A stretch of DNA of 64,000 nt, taken from NCBI GenBank assembly GCA_964035575.1, contig OZ037927.1, positions 434,001 to 498,000 on the forward strand. Reading direction: 5' to 3'. The notes beneath the pieces are model-generated. The model did not search any database. It was not told the DNA's origin and worked only from the letters and a program-made list of their open reading frames with translations. A program made the translations under genes and the position numbers. Origin of the DNA: Rhynchopus sp. YZ270_cl-10. Taxonomy: Eukaryota > Euglenozoa > Diplonemea > Diplonemida > Diplonemidae. Positions 44,201-53,515 of the stretch are shown here, one piece after another (within the stretch, counting starts at the first letter, position 1; every line of letters starts with the position of its first letter).

Positions 44201-44297
44201 TGGTCTCAGATGTGCACGGTGCGTCGCAGGTGCGCCGCAAGCATGCCCCTGATGCAGTACTAAATAAGGCACACAGTACGCAAACCAGAAGCCGCAT
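41289..44297 (-). CDS. Large cysteine-rich type I membrane protein
   Basis: Complete 1002-residue frame, ATG at 44297. A signal peptide is clear (MRLLVCVLCALFSTASGAC). After a distinct N-terminal region of about 100 residues come nine cysteine-rich modules of 70-100 residues, each ending in CC-x(3)-(F/Y/L/H)CR, for example CCKKVFC, CCEKRYCR, CCQRVFCR. The spacing points to several disulfides per module. A Gly/Ser linker precedes a very hydrophobic segment of Val/Leu at about 910-934, then a 68-residue acidic tail. The topology is a surface or secretory-pathway receptor-like or adhesin-like protein, with ligand unknown. The modules are reminiscent of generic EGF/VSP-like arrays, but I cannot assign them to a named family. 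The GC-rich coding produces many shadow frames. Confidence 0.9.
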   Translation of the reverse strand: MRLLVCVLCALFSTASGACLRRTCDAPCTSETSVSDEGEQTFAATCGSPGRMTVPLRVSGCAVPVGEPGVGLAHAGVCGDIELTDNNEASILCMTPGRCVFATRMQTTTVTACHCPPPHHPNPCALDPCSSDERCGHSTCKPTNPENPEPCPITHTCSPCKACSDTPQCEANERPSEHPCTPESAEDMTCRLVEICCKKVFCTVETAVPDACHMGECGAQVCRRKDGCVGQNCAECVPCELCAPSSRKGVCEEGTTASALACTAEEVEMRVCTVSQHCCEKRYCRVPAPPALLFDPCDVGVCLSDLLCTPNPDRGCVHRRECKDYACHPCTTPCREAPTCQSPYSASNKPCSSDEAIAKKCHAKEACCQRVFCRIEARPAPLPSPAEGLPRECHYGLCKADEICTAAICPALARDCQNYVCSACARRCDAPPFCAMHELSSDLPCSYKEHKRGVCRIEERCCQRTFCRTADSVGHCVLGACPHSTICEDKWCDKDKLCDADELPYTCYEKPKKCCNEDPMCPASHALASTTPCTKDTARKGMCLHVQGCCDVLYCRRPLMTPLPEVREEICKEGTCPEDTVCVPTPSRCAFAPCAQHKCKPLCCEEPPECEVGSVQDACTVSEVSSGVCSEATRCCATLQCRRVGCAACGATDICSRSAADPTQFACHRSCCPAPPTSTPICESGYEESTSPCSATEYASGVCTMTEQCCVSHLCRRIPRDTNSPCDNVHCASPSVCAPNSCSEADTSCYPHLCVTPCCDTVPTCPEDTTPSGCTKEELSSGLCTVESVCCRDLHCRRRHGAPPPPSASRPLKGYDHCALQPCNPGEFCTPQRCEDTSCTPYACPMRAPCCSTVPACPASSTTHSTPCTKQELDDASCTRSVSCCMEVFCREGGGEDVASSSSGEGGGGGPVIWVLVLLVVVVVLVVVLVVVVVRRGRVSRTEKGSGHNVSATVANPVEAEFEKREEEGEAGVEFSVITSDMQGVVVEGVVLEENCCEVEQE

Positions 44298-45657
44298 TTT
44301 TCGCTGGAAGTGTGCCTGGAGTGGGGGTGGTGGTGGTGGTGGGGAGGGGGGGAGGGGGCGTTAGGGGCAGCGACTCCCTTAAGAACCCCTTAAGGATTGT
44401 TGGCAACTCAGAATATTTGACTAAGTTAGTCAGAGGTGTGTGCTTTCCTTACTCTTCACGTTCACCTTAGTCAGAGGGGGGTCTCTTTAGGATAAACTAT
44501 GGGGGGAAAGGTCGTTTTTGGTTAATAGCGCCGAAAAAACGGCAGCGAGGTATGTGGTCATGAGGGCGAGACTGGGAAACAGTCAGACCCAGAGACTAAC
44601 ATATATCCCACGTTGCAACAAAAACAGCCATAGTTTTAAATGTACCCCATAACAAAGTGTGTACTGTGTACTGTGTACTGTGTACTGTGTACTGTGTACT
44701 GTGTACTGTGTACTGTGTACTGTGTACTGTGTACTGTGTACTGTGTACTGTGTACTGTGTACTGTGTACTGTGTACTGTGTACTGTTGCACCGCACAAGA
44801 CCACCACCCCAAGTGTGTTTATATTTTTATTTTACTATTTCTTCAGGACAGTTGAGAGGTTGGACGACAGCAAAAGGTGCGTCTGTGAAGGAGTACGTCC
44901 CAATGGCAGCAGTAGAGTTTTAAGGGGGGCTTTTTTTTGGGACAAATCTGTTTTTGTTTTGCAAAATTATATTTGTCGTATCTTATCCGTATGATGATGC
45001 CTTATTCTTTTTGGCGGTTTTTCCATAGTGCCTGATAAAGACCAGACATTAAATTTCTGCTTCAATTTCTTTCAAATAAACACCCCACCCACACCCCCGC
45101 AATGTTCCAAAAGCTTTACTCTCCCCGTAACAATAAACAAAGGTCTTTATCAGCTTCTTACGTTGTTGGTAAAGGTTTTCCTCATTCTTTTTCAAAGGTT
45201 CTTCTTCGCGACGTTAACCTCAAAATGGATGGTCGGGACGACGTGGTTAGGGTTGTCAATCCCCATGCAAAGATACACAGTCACGTCAGGGCTGGATATT
45301 TCGAGTCAACTGTTTACTTTGTTTCCAAGTGTTTTCATGCTGGCTAAGCGAGGCTGAGAGTCATCTTGTAAACCTTTTATTTCTTCTTCTTTCCTTCATT
45401 CCACTTACACAGCATTGCAACCCACCTCTAACCAAGTATAAGTCGCTGCCTTCTCTCCCTTGCCTTTTTGTAACCTCTCTTGCCTCATCAACGTTGCCTC
45501 CTTCTTTTGCACCTTGGCAAACCATTCATTTGTCTGGGTGGAACAATGTCACGCACATGTTCTCCAGTCTGTTGTCCGACTCTGTTTTCATCCCATGCCA
45601 CCCACCCAACCCCTTCCAGTCACCCCTGCACCCTCCCACCTCTTCGAAACACACAAC
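44298..45657. other. Intergenic spacer
   Basis: Contains the 44657-44786 minisatellite. At 45102-45347 a plus-strand frame (ending KMDGRDDVVRVVNPHAKIH...) has better codon texture than its surroundings and could be a fragment, but nothing supports it strongly. From 45400 to 45655 the plus strand is pyrimidine-rich. Confidence 0.45.
44657..44786 (-). repeat. 7-bp minisatellite (TGTACTG)n, inverse of the 974 array
   Basis: About 18 copies of GTGTACT, which is the heptamer CAGTACA read on the other strand. Confidence 0.97.
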
Positions 45658-45783
45658 ATGGGATCTGACACGCAGCCCACCGCACCACAGATGCCCAGCT
45701 GTGAGAACTGTGGGGGAGCCTGCACAGGAGTTATTAATGCCGGCACCTCAGACTCACGTACGATACCAGCCCGCCACTACTAA
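45658..45783 (+). CDS. Possible 41-residue small protein with CxxC motif (doubtful)
   Basis: MGSDTQPTAPQMPSCENC is followed by GGACTGVINAGTSDSRTI and a TAA at 45781. The start follows 60 bases of pyrimidine-rich DNA, and Gly at position 2 would permit N-myristoylation. It would be the only plus-strand host gene in the window and no family is recognised, so this is a weak call. Confidence 0.2.
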   Translation: MGSDTQPTAPQMPSCENCGGACTGVINAGTSDSRTIPARHY

Positions 45784-45846
45784 AACAAAACAAAACAAAA
45801 CAAAACAAGTATCACGTTACCATATGCATCATTGAACAGAGGGCAC

Positions 45847-47028
45847 TTAGCAAGAGTGTTGGGTGCCAATGCTGGCGATACCTACAGTTAAGGACGCGCT
45901 AGTTAGTACTGCCCTCTGGGTTTGGGTTGGCATTTTCACTGACGGATCCATACGGGTCTCGTCAGGTACACCTAAAAGTGGCTGCCTTTTGACCTGTTGC
46001 TCGTGCCTCGTATTAAGGAAAAGGAGAAATTCATTTGCCCGCTCATGCTCAATTGTAAAGTCCACGACGCGACTCCCTGTCTCATATGTAGAGTGACGCA
46101 ATAGCACTGACCAACTCTCAGCAAGTTGACAACATGAGAACACCGCTTTCATTTGAACAACTGTGCGGCCGTTGGCCAAATGTTGTCCCTCCTCCCCCCA
46201 AAAGCTCAGGGATGGCTGATTTGCATCTTGATTTTTGTGACGGAAGTCGCCGTACAGCTCGCGCAATGCTCGGGGAAGGATAATTCTATTCGTTTGCGAA
46301 GGGTCCTCGTAATTGTTCCTCCTACACTCTGATGTTTCAAGCATGTGACACCACACAGGTAGATGTCCCCATTTCCTTGCTTGCTCAACATCCAGCACAT
46401 ACTCATACAGCAATAGTTCGTCATTTATGCTGGGGTTCGAAAATGACGACAGTTCAGAGGCGACATCAGCAGCAGCTCTTATTGAATCACTGTCAGGTGT
46501 GCGCTGTGGATCATGGTGGCCTGCAATAACGAAATTTCCTGGTGTAGGTTTTTCGTCAGTTTCGCGTATCTCGTGAACAATGCCAGGTGTGAAACTGGGG
46601 TTCTTGGACGTAAGATGACGAATCTTGTGCAGCATCGACACAGCACCGTTGTAAGAGGCAAACGCTAACGAGACGGCCAACTCTGCTTCGCTGTTCCTGG
46701 ATGTGTACGCAATTTCAGCAGAGAAGGCGTGGTGCTTCTCAGCAACTTCGTAGATGCGCTGTCGAAGATTCGGGGAGAACGCTGTTTTGCTGATTCGGCA
46801 GTCAAGGCGATATGCAATAGGGCCCTGCTGCCGTTGAGTTTCCATCGTCAACGTCTGCTGAGCCCTCACATTTTTCAAGTCCTCGCGCGCAATCAGCAGC
46901 TCTGCGCCAACTCTCTGTTTGTGCGAAAAGTGAATGTACACCACTAGAAACAACAAAATAACAAACAAAGTTGCACCACACTGCGCATCTCCAGTGCCGA
47001 CAATTGCAACCCCAACACACACACACAT
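45847..47028 (-). CDS. Unknown protein with N-terminal membrane anchor
   Basis: 393 residues from the ATG at 47028. Residues 18-34 (GATLFVILLFLVVYIHF) form one transmembrane segment close to the N-terminus, then a helical stretch (about 40-70, ELLIAREDLKNVRAQQTL), then a mostly soluble globular part with HH, C and W residues (FVIAGHHDPQRTPDS, HLPVWCHMLETSECRRNN, NRIILPRALRELYGDF). I do not recognise the family. The His/Cys-rich middle invites comparison with HNH-type folds, but no motif is secure. The DNA just upstream (TCTAGCATGTCCCATTCGCA before the ATG) would provide an AG acceptor for trans-splicing. Confidence 0.7.
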   Translation of the reverse strand: MCVCVGVAIVGTGDAQCGATLFVILLFLVVYIHFSHKQRVGAELLIAREDLKNVRAQQTLTMETQRQQGPIAYRLDCRISKTAFSPNLRQRIYEVAEKHHAFSAEIAYTSRNSEAELAVSLAFASYNGAVSMLHKIRHLTSKNPSFTPGIVHEIRETDEKPTPGNFVIAGHHDPQRTPDSDSIRAAADVASELSSFSNPSINDELLLYEYVLDVEQARKWGHLPVWCHMLETSECRRNNYEDPSQTNRIILPRALRELYGDFRHKNQDANQPSLSFWGEEGQHLANGRTVVQMKAVFSCCQLAESWSVLLRHSTYETGSRVVDFTIEHERANEFLLFLNTRHEQQVKRQPLLGVPDETRMDPSVKMPTQTQRAVLTSASLTVGIASIGTQHSC

Positions 47029-47347
47029 TGCGAATGGGACATGCTAGACCTTGGCGCCTTTGCGCGAATTTGGAAGGATAAAATAAAAATGGGTGTCAAA
47101 AGCAAGTAAACCACTCGCCGTATCTCCAAAAGGTCCAAGGTTCCCTACGCCACACAGACAGTACAACCACATGTAATGACTCAACTCAAAGGTTAAGTGA
47201 ATAGAAACTACAAAGACAAACTACACGACACACACATGTTGCGAATGGGGTCATGCTAGAAAGATAAAATATTTTCATCATATGCAACCAATAAATTGAT
47301 AGTATTTGGTGAGGGATCAACAAAAATGTTCCCTTCTTTTTATGGTA
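47029..47347. repeat. Duplicated intergenic segment left of the 5-kb transposon
   Basis: 47026-47105 contains GCGAATGGGACATGCTAGA and GATAAAATAAAAATGGGTGT. Related pieces recur at 47240-47282 and, beyond the 5-kb insertion, at 52357-52385. The original segment therefore existed twice in tandem, and one copy is now split by the transposon. No gene. Confidence 0.65.
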
Positions 47348-47974
47348 CACTGTGGCCAGGGGGTCGGGGATACCTTGCCTGGGATACCTTTTTTGGGGAT
47401 AGCATATGGCATCCCCCCGGGGAGAGCATAACCTCTCCCCGGGGAGAGCATAACCTATCCCCAGGGAGAGGTTAACCTATCCCCCTGGGATAGCATATTT
47501 CACGGTTAACCTATCCCAGGGATAGCATTTTTTGACTTCCAACCCGGGAAAACACAGAGAAGAGAGAAAAAACGCCCCCTCCCCAGGGTGGGGATTCACT
47601 GAGGGAAGCTAAAAACACCCCCAGAGTGGGTCACAAGTGGCTTGTGGCCCGAAAAACGACCCAAAAGTCACCCCATAACACAAAAAAAGTGCTTGGCTTA
47701 CAACAACTCTGGGCCAGGGAGGTCCTCAGCGTCGTCAGCCGCCCCTCTTTTCCTATTTTAAAACCCCCGGAAAAAATAGACCACATAAGAAGTACATAAA
47801 TTACACTTCATTTTTCATACAATGCAACGAGGCCTGAAAATACCCATGTGAGCGATCTGAAAAAATTCCGGTCAGACAATTTTTTTTAGCAAGAAATGCG
47901 TAACTTTAAGTTTGTACCAAAATCAGGGGAAAGTATACCTGGTTTCATGTTTCTGCTGATATATAAAATTATTA

Positions 47975-48200
47975 CCGACCCTCCCCCGTGAAATTGTCCC
48001 CCCCCCCAAAAAAAAAACCGGTATTTTGCCCCGACGTACAATTTCAAGGGAGTCGCGGGGACAACCTTTGCTCTCCCTTCTTCACACCAAAACGGCCACC
48101 CCCCTACAGTACGAGAAATTGTCCCCCCCTCACTTTTTCCCCCAGGGGGGACAATTTCAAGGGGGTCGGAGGGGGGGACAATTTCACGGGGGAGGGTCGG
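47975..48200. mobile_element. 226-bp MITE, TA target duplication
   Basis: Ends CCGACCCTCCCCCGTGAAAT and its inverse, each bordered by TA (47973-47974, 48201-48202). Inner repeats of AAATTGTCCCCCC give a strong secondary structure. Non-coding. Confidence 0.88.
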
Positions 48201-48340
48201 TACGTAAATTATTACGTTATCGGTCACCACGTTCCTAAGTCATGTCATGTATTTCCCCTCCTGAAATGTGCCGAAATCGTCCTGCTGAGAAAATTGCGGG
48301 GTCGCAATATTTTTAGCGGAAAAGATGATTGCTGCTTACA

Positions 48341-49099
48341 CCACCTGATTTTTACCCCGCGTATAGGCGCGTAGGCGCGGATAGGACCGTATAGGCATAT
48401 CCCCACCCATTTCCCCAAAATACGTGGATATCCCCCCACAACTCGCCAAAGCCACTTTTTCCCCCTCTCCTTGCGACACCTTCGACCCCGCTTTGTTCGG
48501 GCAATCGCCACTGCGCCAAGCGGAGGATGAGGAGGTCGCTTTCTGGGATGACGAGATCGTGGAAGGAGACGACGACTGGGTCGCGACTTTCTTCGCTGGT
48601 GCCAAGTTGGTGGCCCTCATGAAGGTGTCATGAAAGGCAAGCCTGATGACATGCGCCCAACTGCGGTGGAGGACGTGACACGCCGTTTGATTGGCAAGAT
48701 CTTGGCGAACAGGTTATGGAAGCAAGCTGCCGAAATTTTCCGCAAAGAGAACTCAACGTGCTACTTCGACTTGAAATAATAAGCAACCAAACGGGTACCT
48801 TCTTCTATGGAACGGTTGCAACAACCCCGGTGTGTGAAAGAGGGATATCCATTTTGTCGATTTTTGGGGTGTTGCGAACGTGTGACATTCTGTCCCTCCG
48901 GAAGGGGATTCTGAGGATGTGCGCAAGTTTCAAGGTTTGGACACCTACTCCCCAACCCCCACCAGAGGCCACCCAAAAAAGTTTTTCCTGGATTTTCGAC
49001 CCCCGCGTATAGGACCGTATAGGTCCGTTTAGGACAGGGTGCGTAGAGGACGTATAGTGCTGAATCCCGTTTTTTTTTTGGGGGGGTAAAATCAGGTGG
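48341..49099 (+). mobile_element. 759-bp TIR element with captured RT-like fragment
   Basis: Ends CCACCTGATTTTTACCCC and its inverse. Target duplication TTACA is exact (48336-48340, 49100-49104). Both subterminal zones iterate CGTATAGGACCGTATAGG-like units. Inside, plus-strand frames read DTFDPALFGQSPLRQAEDE and, one frame over, MKGKPDDMRPTAVEDVTRRL followed by IGKILA. The latter matches the RP(I/T)AV...RR(L)..K motif seen between RT motifs of many LINE-like reverse transcriptases. About 100 codons remain with one frame change, so it is a fragment carried by a DNA element. Confidence 0.8.
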
Positions 49100-49379
49100 T
49101 TACAGTAAACTGCCTCCTAAAAAGAGGCTTCGCAGAAGATGAGTCATACCTCGGGTATGTATAAAAAAGGCCTTTGGCCTCTCTCCATAGTTGTATTTAA
49201 AATAGAGCTGTGGTCTGTGGATGAAGGAGGCCTGTGTATGAGTTTGGGATCTCTCTAGTGTTAGAGGATCCAGCCTTGTATCACACAATGCAACGATCCG
49301 GGTGCGCCTGAAAATACTCATGTCTGGAAAATATATCTGACGTGCCTGAGGCGTACTCGGGATTAGTTACGTTTGAGTA

Positions 49380-49923
49380 CGCCTCAGCACGCCTGCACTG
49401 CTTCTGAGCCCAACGCAGGGGGTCGGTGCAAACAATTTTCGAATGCTGTAATGTTAAAGCAATGCATCTGCACGCCAGGCTGTAGTTACTTCAGAATTTT
49501 CTTAAGTTTGCACGAAAGAGAGCGCCTTTGTGTCATGAGTCCGCTGTGCAGCACAAAGCGAGGAACCTTAAAACACTACCTGCGTGGTGGCTGAATTCAC
49601 ATCCCTTAGAATTACCAGAATTCAGCCTTTGTTGAAGTAACGTACATACTTGTATGTTCGTGTCCCTTAAATGGGTACACTGCTTCACTGCAGCGGGTGA
49701 GCCTCTCTCGACTAGTGCAAACTTAAGAATTTTCTGATGGAACTTATCAAAATCGATTTTCTTTCACCCCAAACACCCTTCCGTAGTTTGTGGGGAGTTG
49801 ATTCATGTTGATCCCAGTGTCTTGCACTGCTTCTTCTGAGCCCAACGCTGTTTGGCCTGTCGACGTAATAAGTACGAAGACAGGGGGCGGTGCCAACAAT
49901 TTTCCAATGATGTAACGTTTATC
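49380..49923 (+). repeat. Core module copy in the 5-kb transposon, left part
   Basis: Nearly collinear with 19010-19530: CTTCAGAATTTTCTTAAGTT, CACTACCTGCGTGGTGGCTG, CCAACGCTGTTTGGCCTGTC. The copy is split at TTTATC by the next element and resumes at 51735-51870 (TGATTGATTTATCGTTTGAT). Confidence 0.88.
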
Positions 49924-51728
49924 TATACATAGCGCTCTAATTAGAGTATTAGGGTATAATTAGAGTCTGGGATTTTGGGCCAAGTCAGTTAGAGTCCAGT
50001 TAGAGTATAATTTGAGTTGCTTTCTTTGATTAGACTATACAGTTGGACAAGAAACTTGGCGACCAAAAAAATTGGCGACCAAATAATATTGGCGGATTTT
50101 GGGGGTTTTCTTGTAATTGGCGACTTTTTTGGTCGCCAATATTACTTGGTAGGATAGTGGTTCTAGTCACATTGGTTGGGAAGTAGCCTTTTTCGATTTT
50201 TGGTAAAGTTTTTGTGCCTCCCTTCGACTCACCATGTGTATTTTTGGGTGGCGTGCGTGAGTGCGTGGCGCGGAGCTAATGTTCGACTTTCTTGAAAGAT
50301 ACGCTGCACCTGGCGCACTGAAGGGGCACCTTTTTTTGTACTTGTGACTATTGTATCAATAAGAACCGCTTTCCCACCAAATAACTTGGCGACCAAAAAA
50401 TATTGGCGGATTTTGGGGGTTTTCTTGCAATTGGCGACTTTTTTGGTCGCCAATATTACTTGTCCAACTGTAATTAGAGTGCAGTTAAAGCATAATTAGA
50501 CTCTAACTGCACTATAATTATAGTCTATTTAGAGTATAAGAACAGGCTTCTTGTAGGTGCAAACGCCTCAAGGAACCGGTTCCCCTAAGGTTCCTCTGTA
50601 GGACCCAGGTGCCCAGGTACCCACATAACTGAGAATAAGACTTGGGGAACCGGGACCCGGATATTCTCAGCCGGGACACAATATGTGAAGGCGCTGTGGG
50701 TCCGCCTGAAAGCGGGTCGGGGGACCCGGTCGCGAGAGGGTGGGGGCCTAGTCCTAGTCTAAGCTAACTAAGTCTTACTGTCTAGACCTAGTACCCACCC
50801 GGCTTATTCTCAGCTATGGGTACCCAGGTACCCAGACCCGCGCAGTGGCACATGCCCTCAAGTGTGAGTGACCCACACATGAGGGAATGCGACGCCGCAA
50901 AAACTCTTCGTGCACCTTCGGTGCAACGCCGCAGGGCAGGCCCAACAGCGTTGGACTCAGAGAAATGCCTGCTGTGAAGGTAACAAACATAAGAATCAAC
51001 TCCCAGCAACAAGGAGCGCCTTTTGGCGGGCGTTGTTGAGGGTGTTTGGGGTGCAAAGTTTTCCACAATTTTGATGCGCCGGTACAGAAGTGTTGTCTTG
51101 TTCTTTCATCTCTAGGAATGTAAATGCCAATCGAGTTTAACTACCACTAAGGGGTCGAAGGGGTAATCCCGGTATCAAAGGTAGTGTCGACGGGAAATCT
51201 ATGAGTATACGTTCATTTCATCCGAAGAAATAACTACTTACTTGAACCCAGGAGAGATCCAAGCCTCGCGCTGAACAACTACCCGCGATTGACTTAGATG
51301 TTATAACAAAGAGAATTCATAACAAAACAACACCCTGCCCCATACACACTAAATTGCCATGCTTCAAGTGCATGCGCTGGGCCAAAATTCCTATGCTAAA
51401 AAGGCAACAAGACTACCCACAAGGAGTGTGAATTGTGCACTAGTTTTCTGGGGAACAAACAATATTCTTGTGTCTAGTCCTCTGCAAGCAGAGAACAGAC
51501 TTTCTGGATTACAAAGTCGAATTTCTTGCACTGGCTATGCTCCCTGGGTTAATGGCTATAGCATTGGTTGATATGCCCCTCTTATTGACCCTATTATAAG
51601 ACTCTAATTATGCTCTAATTAGAGTCCAGTTAGAGTTTAGAGTTCAGTTAGAGTTTTAAAGACTCTACTTATACTCTAACTGCCGACTCTAATGATCTAA
51701 TTAGAGTCTAATTAGAGCGCTATGTATA
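49924..51728. mobile_element. TATACATAGCGC element, copy 1 (6-bp target duplication)
   Basis: Ends TATACATAGCGCTCTAATTA and its inverse. TTTATC flanks both sides (49918-49923, 51729-51734), and the uninterrupted site is preserved at about 19523-19533. Subterminal regions iterate TTAGAGT/ACTCTAA. The interior includes an inverted core module (about 50813-51575) and GAACCGGTTCC/GGGACCCGG-type palindromes. A 431-bp MITE is inserted at 50040-50470. Non-autonomous. Confidence 0.93.
50040..50470. mobile_element. 431-bp MITE nested in the 1.8-kb element
   Basis: Ends CAGTTGGACAAGAAACTTGG and the inverse CTTGTCCAACTG, bordered by TA. The empty site is visible in copy 2 of the host element (near 57520). 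Both halves repeat TTGGCGACCAAAAAA and TTTTGGTCGCCAA. The CAGT start and TA duplication fit Tc1/mariner-type elements. A short minus frame (KKGAPSVRQVQRIFQES) might be a helix-turn-helix scrap, but this is weak. Confidence 0.88.
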
Positions 51729-52260
51729 TTTATCTGATTGATTTATCGTTTGATATACCTTGTGTGTCCTACTTCATGCACGCCCCAGCAAGGTATATTG
51801 AACGGTACTTTCAAGCGATAATTCGTTATGTCATTGGGATACCTGGGCAAGGGAACCTTTCCGGGAACCAGTTCGTAAAAAGACAGTTCAGACCCAGACA
51901 GCGGTAGGGTGGGTTTGCAGGTTTATTTTCAGGCAGAAATATGTCTCAAAAAGTGGGGTGTCAAAATGTTGACCCTCAGTCTGCAGGGAAGCATACCAAG
52001 CACTTTTTTTGTGGTATGGGGTGACTTTTGGGTCGTTTTTCGGGCCACAAGCCACTTGTGACCCACTCTGGGGGTGTTTTTAGCTTCCCTCAGTGAATCC
52101 CCACCCTGGGGAGGGGGCGTTTTTTCTCTCTTCTCTGTGTTTTCCCGGGTTGGAAGTCAAAAAATGCTATCCCTGGGATAGGTTAACCGTGAAATATGCT
52201 ATCCCAGGGGGATAGGTTAACCTCTCCCTGGGGATAGGTTATGCTCTCCCCGGGGAGAGG

Positions 52261-52647
52261 TTATGCTCTCCCCGGGGGGATGCCATATGCTATCCCCAAA
52301 AAAGGTATCCCAGGGATGGCATCCCCAACCCCCTGGCCACAGTGTATGTGTTTTGGAAAGATAAAATAAAAATGGGTGTGGAAAGCAAGTGTCACAAATA
52401 CCTCCAGCTGATTCTCGAGCTTGGCGAGGGCCTTGAATGCGGATATGATGTCTGCGTCCGTTCCGCCGTAGGTGAGCTCGTCAGTATAGAAGTTCTTCTG
52501 GAAACCGTCTTCCTTCGTCTCGTATACTTCGCGAAGCTTGGACATAACGGTGTTTCTTTTCTTGGTCGCTTCTACCAACTGTCCTTCCAGCCCGGTCACA
52601 GTCATTTGGGCAGCTGCAAGAGCAGACTGGACTGAGACGTCAGACAT
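52261..52647 (-). CDS. Small coiled-coil protein, 3' end taken over by a transposon
   Basis: The ATG at 52647 opens MSDVSVQSALAAAQMTVTG, a helical, probably coiled-coil protein (LEGQLVEATKKRNTVMSKL, ISAFKALAKLENQLE). After about 82 residues the composition changes (VFVTLAFHTHFYFIFPK), and from about residue 100 the frame runs into the right TIR of the 5-kb transposon, ending at 52261. So either the gene was truncated by the insertion, or it is normally spliced after ENQLE (GTATTTGTG follows). The short coiled-coil recalls prefoldin-like or tethering subunits, but no family is recognised. Confidence 0.6.
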   Translation of the reverse strand: MSDVSVQSALAAAQMTVTGLEGQLVEATKKRNTVMSKLREVYETKEDGFQKNFYTDELTYGGTDADIISAFKALAKLENQLEVFVTLAFHTHFYFIFPKHIHCGQGVGDAIPGIPFLGIAYGIPPGRA

Positions 52648-52744
52648 ACTAAGGGAAAGGGGTGGGGCAGGGGGGGAAAATGGTGTAAACGCACACACCT
52701 CGACCTGTCGGTGAAATGTGTCTCTCAATCCGCCCCAGAATAGA

Positions 52745-53130
52745 AAATAGAAAAAGTTCTACGAAGGTTGTCCTCAAGATTAAAAGTTAGGTCATCGCAA
52801 GGTCCGCATAAAATAACAATCGGTTTCGAGCTCTTTCAAGATTCTGATAGATCCCTAGATCTCCCTAGACGCAGCAAAGCTACGTCAGTAGTGACTTTTA
52901 AAGCTGGTTGCCGACACACCAGGAGAGATTGAATGTTTTGATACGCTTCCTCACACGGATCACCTTTTTTTTGAAAAAATAAAAAAACTTCTCTCGAAAT
53001 CCAAGGTTGAACAGAGAGAAGAGAAGAAACCCCACACCTCCCAGACCAGTAGGTCGAGAGTGAGGAGCACGAGAATGGTCATTCGCGAATACTAAAATAT
53101 TTCCTAAGATATGACACAAGTGTCCTGTCC
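52745..53130 (-). pseudogene. 3' remnant of a lost LRR gene cassette
   Basis: About 385 bp matching 53150-53545 in order: CTACGAAGGTTG, ATAACAATCGGTTTCGAGCT, GACGCAGCAAAGCTACGTCA, GAGAGATTGAATGTTTTGAT, AAATATTTCCTAAGATATGA. The right copy runs into the coding end of the LRR gene at 53516. Here only the last few codons (ACACAAGTGTCCTG) remain, so a third tandem LRR gene was probably lost. Confidence 0.75.
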
Positions 53131-53515
53131 CCCCTTCGTTCGAGTGTTTTGAATTTCTACGAAGGTTGGACTCAGGATTGAAAGTTCGGTCATCGCAAGG
53201 TCCACATAAAATAACAATCGGTTTCGAGCTCTTTCAAGATTCTGATAGATCCCTAGATCTCCCTAGACGCAGCAAAGCTACGTCAGTAGTGACTTTAAAA
53301 GCTGGTTGCAGCCACACCAGGAGAGATTGAATGTTTTGATACGCTTCCTCACACGGATCACCTTTTTTTGAAAAATATGACAAACTGAAGTACAAGAAAC
53401 TCCTCTCGAAATCCAAGGTTGAACAGAGAGACAGAAGAAACCCCACACCCTCCCAGACCAGTAGGTTGAGAGTGAGGAGCACGAGAATCGTCATTCGCGA
53501 ATACTAAAATATTTC

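Larger units (their letters stand above)
47348..52345. mobile_element. 5.0-kb long-TIR transposon with nested insertions
   Basis: Ends CACTGTGGCCAGGGGGT and its inverse, both flanked by TA. The TIRs are about 350 bp (47348-47695, 51988-52345) and very similar. Their outer part is iterated GGGGAGAGGTTA/TAACCTATCCCC palindromes, their inner part unique. No transposase is visible. The interior is a set of insertions: a 226-bp MITE, a 759-bp TIR element with an RT-like fragment, a core-module copy, and in that an 1805-bp element holding a 431-bp MITE. It landed in the 3' region of the gene at 52647. Confidence 0.88.

Noticed and set aside
41182-44364. Several plus-strand frames of 100-344 codons opposite the cysteine-rich gene
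   Set aside because: Shadows of GC-rich coding DNA; they lack domains, and the minus frame has a signal peptide, modules and a transmembrane segment.
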